DNA from: Turnera subulata
Taxonomy: Eukaryota > Streptophyta > Magnoliopsida > Malpighiales > Passifloraceae
Length of the DNA: 64,000 bases
Assembly: GCA_028386065.3 (NCBI GenBank)
Contig: JAKUCV010007466.1
Location: 1 to 64,000, forward strand
Reading direction: 5' to 3'
The position numbers were made by a program, and so were the translations under genes. Shown piece after piece: positions 56,664 to 64,000 of this stretch. The stretch's first letter is position 1. Every line of letters begins with the position of its first letter. The notes below the pieces were generated by a model. The model worked only from the letters and a program-made list of their open reading frames with translations, was not told where the DNA came from and made no database searches.

Positions 56664-59600
56664 TGTAACGCCCCAATTTTTCATAATTTTATTTATGGAA
56701 TTTTTGGAATTTTTAATTCCAATTTTACCCTCGTGAGTTATTCGGAGTTTTGTGCCTATGGGTGTTTAATTTCCTCGAATTAGTGAGGTTTATGTCGGGT
56801 TTCCTCTTTAATCGAGCCTTCGTTGGAGTTAAATCGGTTTTCGGAGTTGGAGGTTAGGCTTATAAGTAGTTCCACTGAAACTACGTCGTATTGAGCTTAA
56901 ACAAAAAGAAAAAAAGAGAAAGGTTTACTTAGGGCGGGTTGACCGCACCCAAGCTCAAAATGGCGTCGTTTTGAGCTCGGGCCGGACAACCCTAACCCTC
57001 TTTTCTTTTCTTCCTCTCTTCTCTCTTCTCTTTTTCTTTTCTTCTCCCGTACGCCGCTACCCCTTTTCTCCTTCTCTCATTCTCTCTCTCGTGTATCCTC
57101 AAGCCGCCGCCGCCACCCTTTCATCATCTTCCTCTTCTTTGCTTTTCTTTCTTCGTCACCCTCGAGGCCAAGCACCGTCGTCACCACCTTTACCCTCTTC
57201 CCTTTTGTCTCCATCGAGAGGAGTGGCTTGGAGGCTCGGTGTGGCTGGTTCTGGGCGGAAATCTCAAGGTGGAAGTGAGTTCATCGCTGCCGTTCGCTGG
57301 TAAGCCTCTTCCTGCGTTCTTCTTTCTCCTTCTCGTGTGCTTTTGGTCGATTGGTGTCTTATCGGGCTCTGTTTTGCTTGGTGTTCCTCGGTGGCGGGTT
57401 TGTGTCGTGGGTGTTTCGGGTTGTGTTTGTTGATGGCGGTTTGGGTGGTTTTTATGCCGTGGACGGCGGGGGTCTACTGCGGGTTGTTGTTGTGTTTGCC
57501 GGAGCAGGTTTGCTGCAGGTGGTAGCTTCGGCCGGTAGTGGTTGTTTAGAGCCGGAGGCACGCGTTCTTGGACTCGGATCCCGTTGTTCCGGTAAGACCT
57601 CAATTCTCAATCTTCCTTTTTAGCTTGTATTGTTGATGTTTCATGTGATGGATTTGTGATTGTGTACCGTTTTTGCATCAGCGTGGTTTGGGGAAATTTC
57701 TGGAGGTCGTTTTCGGGTTGTTGCAGAATTCCGGCGAGGTTGTGACCGGAATCCGGTAGGAGGTTACTGTTCCGGCAGAGCGGAATTCTTCTCCGTCATT
57801 AAGGGTATCTTTTCCGATGATGATATGTATTAATTCCTTCACGCACGGCATGTAATATTATTAGACAAGTATTAACGATGTAACGGGAATAGTCGGGTTA
57901 GTGGAACCGTTTGCGGGGCTGAGAGGCACGTGGCCGGGATAGTCTCGATGTGCATAGTACCTCTAGGACGGTAATTCGGGCTCGGGTAAAATTCCTTACG
58001 CGGGAGTTAGACCAGATTGGGCCTTGGCCCAGTAATAAAATATTTTGACCATTATAACATGTGGACCTCAAATAAGTGGACTCAAAGCCCAAGAACATCT
58101 AAAGTTTATAGTGGACTTAATGGCAAAGACTATAGGCCCGAGATTGTTGTGAGTTAAGTATTGGATTGGAGGTATGGGCTTCGAGCCCGGGATTAAGGTT
58201 TTGGACTTAGTTGGGCTTTGAGCCTGCGAACCTTAGGCCCATGACTTGGAGATGTAGTTTTGGTGAGTGAGAGTAGATTGGTCAGGCTAGACTTTAACTC
58301 ACGGTTGCATTGCACGTGCATGCATTCTTTGTTTAGTTCTTTTGTGTGATAGTGGTGTCTATGTGTTAAGGCTCAAGACATAACTCGGGAGCAGCAGGAA
58401 CTAGTGGTGGACAGACAGAGCGCCATCATAACTGAGGTGACTCTATAAGACTTATATACTTGTATGCGAATACTTGTTGGTATGGTTAGGTAGTACTGCT
58501 TGCTGGGTATGCTTCATACTGTTGACTATGTTGTATACCTGGTTGTTTATGTGCTGGATTGCCGTGACAATAAATTCGTGCTGTTTGCCAGGTGATTCTC
58601 CTATGAGCTGTTATTGCCATGCTTGTGATATATGCTGACTTGCTATATCCTGTACATTGTGAGCTTAGGCTCTGTTAGAGAACCTCTGTAACGGTACCCA
58701 ACTTAGATATGACTTGAGGTGACACTTATACAAATTTCATAATTGGTAACATAACGTACCTGAATAATTAATGAGTTCTACTGTGGGGCTGTTGACCGGT
58801 AGCACCGAGAGGGAAGAGAGGGTACCCCTCGGGTCCTGTTATTTTAGTGAATTGTATTCACAGAGACGGCGACGAGGGAATTGATGGGTATGCCCTCGGT
58901 TAGTATATTAGCGCCTTGGGGATTTGTCGGGTGTACCCCTTGGTTATTTGTTACTATTCATTTCTTTTGGTGAGAGCACCCCTCACGGAGCTGGCGACTT
59001 GGGGACTGACAGGTGTGCCCAAGATTTTGTATTATAAATTCTTTGAAGAGAGCACCCCTCATAGAGCTGTCGGCCACTTGATTGTTGGTGGTTTTCTTTG
59101 TCGGAACTTACCCATTCCGGTGTTGATATTTATACTATATATATGACTATCTTTGGGCATATGCCCTAGGGAGCTGGCCAGTCGCTACCGCGCCCGACGC
59201 ACACAATAGAGGGCCCTTAATAATGATAAGAATGTGATAACCAGATAATTCACCTAACACTTGTATGTGTGGTATTTGACACATGTTGATTGTGTGTGAA
59301 TACTTGTGCTCGTGGACTTACTCACCCTACGAGCCTGTCTTCGTGTGCCTGTATGTTTGTCTTATATTGTACATTGAGTAGGCGACTCATATAAATCGCC
59401 ACCGTGGTTTTACAGATCATTAGTAGCTTGTTGACGGTTGCTCTTACCTCGGGTATCAGACTCTTACATTTCAGCAGGTAGCTGCGTTTCCTTCCTGGTG
59501 GATCTATAGAGTTGACACTTATATGTTCCACACTTGTCATTGACATTACTGTTATTTTTTTTTTTCCGCTGCTTATTTTTGTCGGGATACTGTTTTGATA

Positions 59601-59842
59601 CTGTTTTGGTTTCTTGGATTTTGATCAGTTGTTGTTCCGGTAGGTTTAACCGGTGTTACATTGGCTAGATAAGCCTAGTTTATATTTGACTCTTGTATCC
59701 CGATGTTTATTTTTGGTACTCTGAGATATTGAGTTGATATTTTTTTTTACACAGAGTTTGGCATCCCTGGTTTTAAGGGCATTTTGGTCATTTTATAATT
59801 GTTTATATTTTGTATTGTCGTTTTTGGGATGCGGTCGTTTCA
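56664..59842. mobile_element. long solo LTR, 3179 bp, inserted in Copia copy 2
   Basis: Begins tgtaacgcccc and ends gcggtcgtttca. The ends form an imperfect inverted pair (tgtaacg against tgaaacg). Flanks aatgt (56659-56663) and aacgt (59843-59847) fit a 5-bp TSD with one transition. The Copia sequence rejoins sensibly across it. Such long LTRs opening tgtaacgcccc are typical of Tekay/Del-type chromoviruses, which is the tentative assignment. Open frames inside (for example near 56971-57303) are low-complexity and are not taken as genes. Confidence 0.75.
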
Positions 59843-60320
59843 AACGTGCTCCTGAAGAGCAATATTTATCCTACCCAAAGTGCAACAACATTCAATGGGA
59901 AGTGGAAAACTGTATGTGAATGCTGTTGCATCTACCTATACTATATATACCCCTACAGCAGATGAATAAACTGTGAAGAACACAAGCTTAACTATGATCT
60001 AGAAGATCATATGCTTACACTCTGGAAGAGCATAAACTCATGAAGAGTACAAATTATTCTTGTTTACAGTAGTTAAAGAAATTGTTACGGATCTCATCAA
60101 ATGGATTCTGCTCCATTCCCTGAAGTGAATGAGACAATATAGTTATGATTGTGCCTGTTGCCGAGGACATGGAAGAAATTATTCTAACTATTATAACCAT
60201 AAAGGTTATGACAATGGCAAGGCTAAAAGAAAATATGCATATTATTATTGCATAAGGGATTCATTACTTGAGAACATCCACATAGAAAAATTGTTCTCAT
60301 ACATAAGCTGAACAAATTAT

Positions 60321-61003
60321 TTATCTGTTGGGTACAACATTGACTCTAAAACTTTGAGCCTCACTGTTGATGTTGACCCTAAGACTGTCGTTCCAGGAGA
60401 ACCACATACCACCCATGTTGTTTTCTCCAGGTATCTCAAACCGATTTGTTGGAGGAAAACGGAGTGGTATTACTCCATGGTTCTCTTCAGCTTGCCAAAA
60501 GGTCTCAGTAATCAATACCATGTTAGGTTTATACTGATTCTTCAGATCCCTTAAGGTACGCACAAAATCTTGGGACCTTCTGGCTACACCCCTGCAATTC
60601 CATAGTAGAAGTCGTACCTTAGGCCATGTAGGTAGTAACCCAGACACCCTTGGGATACTTCGAGCCATCATAGAAACCTGATAATAGCTGCTCTGATTCA
60701 GAATTTGACAAGTAGGTTCTAGCTGAAATTCCTGCATTCTATCAGATATGAAAAACATAATAGAGTTAGCCGAGCCATAAAAGGAAGCCCTTAGATTGCT
60801 TTGGTCCTCTAGGAAGAAAGTCTCTTCCATAGGAGTAACGAAGAACCTAGATGAATAAAGTTCATCAACAAAAACTAAACGAGGGATTCTTGCGAGTTCA
60901 CTCGGTAATTCCTCTTGCTACTCATTCACCATGCTATGGGCCAGTCTATTCCTCCTTCCTAGAGAGGCACCCTCAACAAAGAAAAGGGTAACGGGGGAAG
61001 GCA
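60321..61003 (-). pseudogene. LINE-derived ORF fragment captured antisense in Copia copy 2
   Basis: Homologue of 19786-20469, very similar over about 225 codons, in the same place relative to the Copia knuckle. It starts near 61003 (MPSPVTLFFVEGAS), contains SSRFFVTPMEETFFLEDQ, then LLLWNCRGVARRSQDF and MVLITET. Its single in-frame stop (near 60919) is at a different codon from the stop in copy 1, so both stops arose after the copies separated. Confidence 0.75.
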
Positions 61004-61299
61004 TGTTTTATCGTGCTGATGATTTTTTGTATATTTCCATCACATATTCCCCCCTTCTTATAGCATGAGCTTAGACAGCTAGGTATCAGTTTTCATATAT
61101 GGACCCTCTTTCTATCTCCGAAAGGATCCAGAATATTTTTCGGTAATTTGCATTACTTTTCAGAAAATTCCAATGCTTTCCATTCCTCGAGGATTTGCTT
61201 TTGGAAATGTTTGCCACTATATTAATTATTGCTCAATAATTCTGATCTTTTTCGACATGAGTGGCAGAAATAAGCCTAAAATTGTTTCTTTCAACCAAC

Positions 61300-64000
61300 G
61301 GAGCAATCATTTCCTTCACAGGAAAGAGCGTGGGGATGAAGGAAGGGGAAGTGGACAGCTGGCAAGTCCATATGGGGCGAAGGAGAGTGGGGTACAAGAA
61401 TCAACGCCCCAACAACGGGCATTAATTGCTTAGAGGTCTCTCGAGTCTTCCACTAATGACTCTCAGTCGGATTCCATCAAATCCAAATCCCACTAACCCT
61501 CCCACAATTAATGCTTCCGACATGCCTCAAGCCCCAACGACCCTTACCTCCCTTTTCTCTGTCAACAGTTATTGACTCTTTAATTATTTCCTTCCTATCA
61601 ACTCCCGATAAAGCCACTTCTAGTTCCATTCAAACGAGACCTAGTAATGCTAACTAATCCTCCTTTTCTTTAAATGACCAAGCCCATAACCTGGACACAA
61701 GTCTTGTGAGCCTAGCCCAAGATAGAACCAGAGCTGAAAACCCTTTTCTTAATAGCCCACCAGAATTTGAAGAATTCCTGAATAGGCTACAGCCCAAGAA
61801 GAGGAAGTTGCAACCACTGGGCCTTGATCACTTTGTGTATGAATAGCATCTGGGGGCTCTGACTTTTATGGATCATTCTATTCATTAACTAGTACAGGAG
61901 GACCCCTCAGGACCTATTTTGTAAATCTCTAGGCCTGCTGATCTTCTTCTTTTTCAAGTGGGAGTTGCACCTCCGAGAAGAGTAAAAGTGCGGCGACATA
62001 CCTTACCTACATCCTCTGTGTCAATAGTGGAAGTTGGAGGTGAGGAGAGATCAAGCCTAAGTAGGGGAAAGATAGAGGAAGGGGGGAAGGCAATAAAGGA
62101 TGGAAGCTTGGTGGTGTTCTCATCAGGGGTGTCGGTGGCTGGCCCTAAGTAGCCATCAACGCAACTATGATTGTTATTGGATGGAACTGCCACGGAGTGG
62201 GACATCCCCTGACAGTCCAAATTCTTAAGGGATTATGTTTTGCCCAACATCCCTCCATCATTTTCTTGATGGAGACGAGGAATAGAACGAGCAAGGTAGA
62301 CAGATTACGCAGAGCTGTGGGGTTTGGGAATGCGGTGTATGTAGATCCTGAAGCTGTAAGAGGGGGATTAGATTTATGGTGGGATGATTCAGTCTCAGTT
62401 CAAATTAGACAGTTGTGTAGCCATTTTGTGGATTGTTGGGTGGAGCTAGTGGATTTGGGTATGAAATGGCAGGCTACTTTTGAATACGGCCCTCCTCGAA
62501 GAGAGTAGCGTCTGGATTTCCTTAGTCAATTGAGGCAGTTGATGGTCTCGACTTCCACCCCGTGGTTGATCATGGGAGATTTTAATCTCCTACTCTCTTC
62601 CCAGGAGAAGTCGGGACGTATGCCGGGTTTCCAACAGGGTATGCAAGCTTTAATTAATTTTGTGGGCGAATGTAGTTTGATTGATCTTGGGTATAAGGGG
62701 CAGGAGTTCACTTGGTGAAATAATAGAAGTCAGGATGTTGAAGTTTGGGAGCGTATTGATCATGTGTTGTGTAATTCTAAGTGGTTGGACAGATACAAGA
62801 ACTCTGTGGTGATTCACGATCTACCTATAGGATCTGATCATACACCGATGGTGTTAAATACGGAGTGACTGGGTCAAAAGAGGTTAAGGAGGTTTAAGTT
62901 CAAAGTTAAATGGATGGAGTTCCAAGAATGTGTGAGCATTATTGCTTTGGAATGGGAGCATATGCCTCAGGGTTCACCCATGTTTTCTCTCATGCGACGA
63001 TTACAGGATTTTGGGAAGGCGTTAGTGGAGTAGGGAAGGAAGGAGTTAGGGAATAGTAAGGCTAGAATTGAGCAACTATGGAGAGAGTTGGGAGCTTTAA
63101 AACAACAACCGCTCAGAAAAGACTTGAAGGGCAGAATAAGGAAGGTAGTGGAGGAGCTACAGAAATAATTGGACTTAGAGGAGAAGTTTCGGTTTCAGAG
63201 ATCTAGAATTGATTGGCTTTTGTTTGGGGACCAGAACATGAAGTTTTTTCACACTACCACATTGTATAGGTGACAAGTCAATTCTGTGATAAGATTGTAG
63301 GATGAAGGAGGATTCTAGACAAAGGATGATTGACAATTGCAAGACTTGGTAGCAGGGTACTTCTTGGAGCTATACTCCTCTTCAAGTGTGGCCGGTTGGG
63401 ATGAGGTTTTGAATGTGCTACAAGTGGTTGTTACTTCAGAAATGAATATTGTGCTTACTAAAGAAGTGACAGATGTGGAAGTAAAAGAAGTAGTATTCGG
63501 TCTGGGGCCTTTCAAGGCCCCGAGACCTGATGGTTATCAAGGATGCTTCTATCGAAGATATTGGTATAATATGGGAGGAAGTTTGTGTGAGGCTGTTAGG
63601 GGCTTTTTTAGAATGGGACACATGTTACGTGAATTAAACTCAACTTTCATCACTCTTGTCATGTAAGTTAAATTCCCAACGAAGGTCTCTCAGCCTAGAT
63701 TGATTTGCCTATGCAATTTTGCATATAAGGTTACCTAAAAAATTGTAGCTAATCGGTTGAAGCCGCTCTTACCTCAGCTAGTGACTCCTTTCCAATCAGC
63801 TTTTATTCCCGTTAGACAAATCCAGGACAACATCTTGGTGGCTTACGAGGCTTTTCATGCCTTGAGGTGGAATAAGAGAATCAAACAGAAGCATATGGCT
63901 CTAAAACTGGATATGGCAAAGGCCTATGACAAGGTCGAATGGGGTTTTCTTGAGCAAGTTTTGAGACGCATGGGGTTTTTGGAACTTTTGGTATCTAGGG
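61300..64000 (+). mobile_element. L1-type LINE, plus strand, truncated by the window end
   Basis: ORF1-like tail sequence runs from about 61300 to 62150 in broken frames, followed by ORF2 from 62167. The 5' border is not sharply defined; it lies where Copia copy 2 similarity ends near 61260. The 3' end lies beyond the window. Confidence 0.75.
62167..64000 (+). pseudogene. LINE ORF2 (endonuclease and RT start), decayed, partial
   Basis: ORF2 starts at the ATG at 62167 with the EN motif IGWNCHGVG. METRN follows near 62270, MGDFN near 62572 and a GSDHTP patch near 62830, all APE-type endonuclease signatures. RT begins near 63480 (GPFKAPRPDGYQ) and reaches LKLDMAKAYDKVEW near 63905, the RT motif A region. 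Stops at about 62506, 62716, 62866, 63031 and 63273 disable it. The C-terminal part is outside the window. Confidence 0.88.

Larger units (their letters stand above)
54580..61260 (+). mobile_element. decayed Ty1/copia element, copy 2, interrupted
   Basis: This is the same family as the element at 17996-23286. It shares the short LTR, a GC-rich leader with similar phrases (acccgacg, cccgtcggatc), tgctgaaagattt repeats, a gag start (cggaagaaatttatcatggg near 56180), a knuckle region near 60140-60240 and the antisense LINE-derived ORF. It is split by a 3.2-kb solo LTR and disappears into a LINE at about 61260. Its pol and 3' LTR are not in the window. Confidence 0.75.

Noticed and set aside
56971..57623. 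Open frames suggesting a small secreted or membrane protein gene
   Set aside because: They lie inside the 3.2-kb solo LTR, with low-complexity CT-rich coding and no homologous pattern.
59646..59660. Alternative right end of the long LTR at ggtgttaca
   Set aside because: Ending there gives flanks aatgt and ttggc, which do not match. The end at 59842 gives aatgt/aacgt and restores the Copia sequence.
1..64000. CRISPR array, rRNA genes, stand-alone tRNA genes or bacterial-type operons
   Set aside because: None seen. The only tRNA-like sequences are the SINE heads, and repeat spacings do not fit a CRISPR array.

Overview
This is a repeat-dense plant nuclear segment, most likely from a eudicot. 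The evidence is multi-exon genes with GT-AG introns, plant-specific families (ATL RING-H2, oleosin-like, type I-B CAX) and plant clades of retrotransposons. It looks gene-poor and silenced. Several elements belong to the CRM (centromeric retrotransposon) clade, so a pericentromeric or heterochromatic setting is plausible, but that is inference.

Layout. 1-9.1 kb: a tRNA-derived SINE, an intronless ATL-type RING-H2 gene (2461-3012) whose last 81 bp are tandemly duplicated, and a seven-exon COX15 (heme A synthase) gene (5577-8538) broken by a frameshift in exon 3. 9.1-14.9 kb: a complete but decayed Ty3/gypsy chromovirus with a 5-bp target site duplication (TSD). 15.2-15.6 kb: an oleosin-like gene. 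16.1-17.8 kb: two non-autonomous DNA elements, hAT-like (8-bp TSD) and Mutator-like (10-bp TSD). 18.0-23.3 kb: a decayed Copia element carrying an antisense LINE-derived ORF.

23.8-47.6 kb is a nest. A SINE lies beside an L1-type LINE on the minus strand (24033-47615, identical 17-bp TSD at both ends). The LINE is split by a 1.8-kb solo LTR and by a CRM element (A). Element A is itself split by a second CRM element (B, 35093-42520) and a 366-bp solo LTR. The 5' end of A keeps a scar (LTR, 500 bp of LINE, partial LTR, PBS) best explained by tandem duplication of A followed by LTR-LTR collapse.

48.9-53.5 kb: an apparently intact 11-exon CAX-type vacuolar cation/proton exchanger gene (438 aa), followed by a run of 37 C. 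54.6-61.3 kb: a second member of the same Copia family with the same antisense LINE-derived ORF, split by a 3.2-kb solo LTR. From about 61.3 kb to the window end: a decayed plus-strand L1-type LINE.

The host genes are unrelated and do not form a pathway. What ties the window together is its insertion history: the nesting order can be read from TSDs, and recombination (solo LTRs, tandem duplication with collapse) has reshaped the retroelements.
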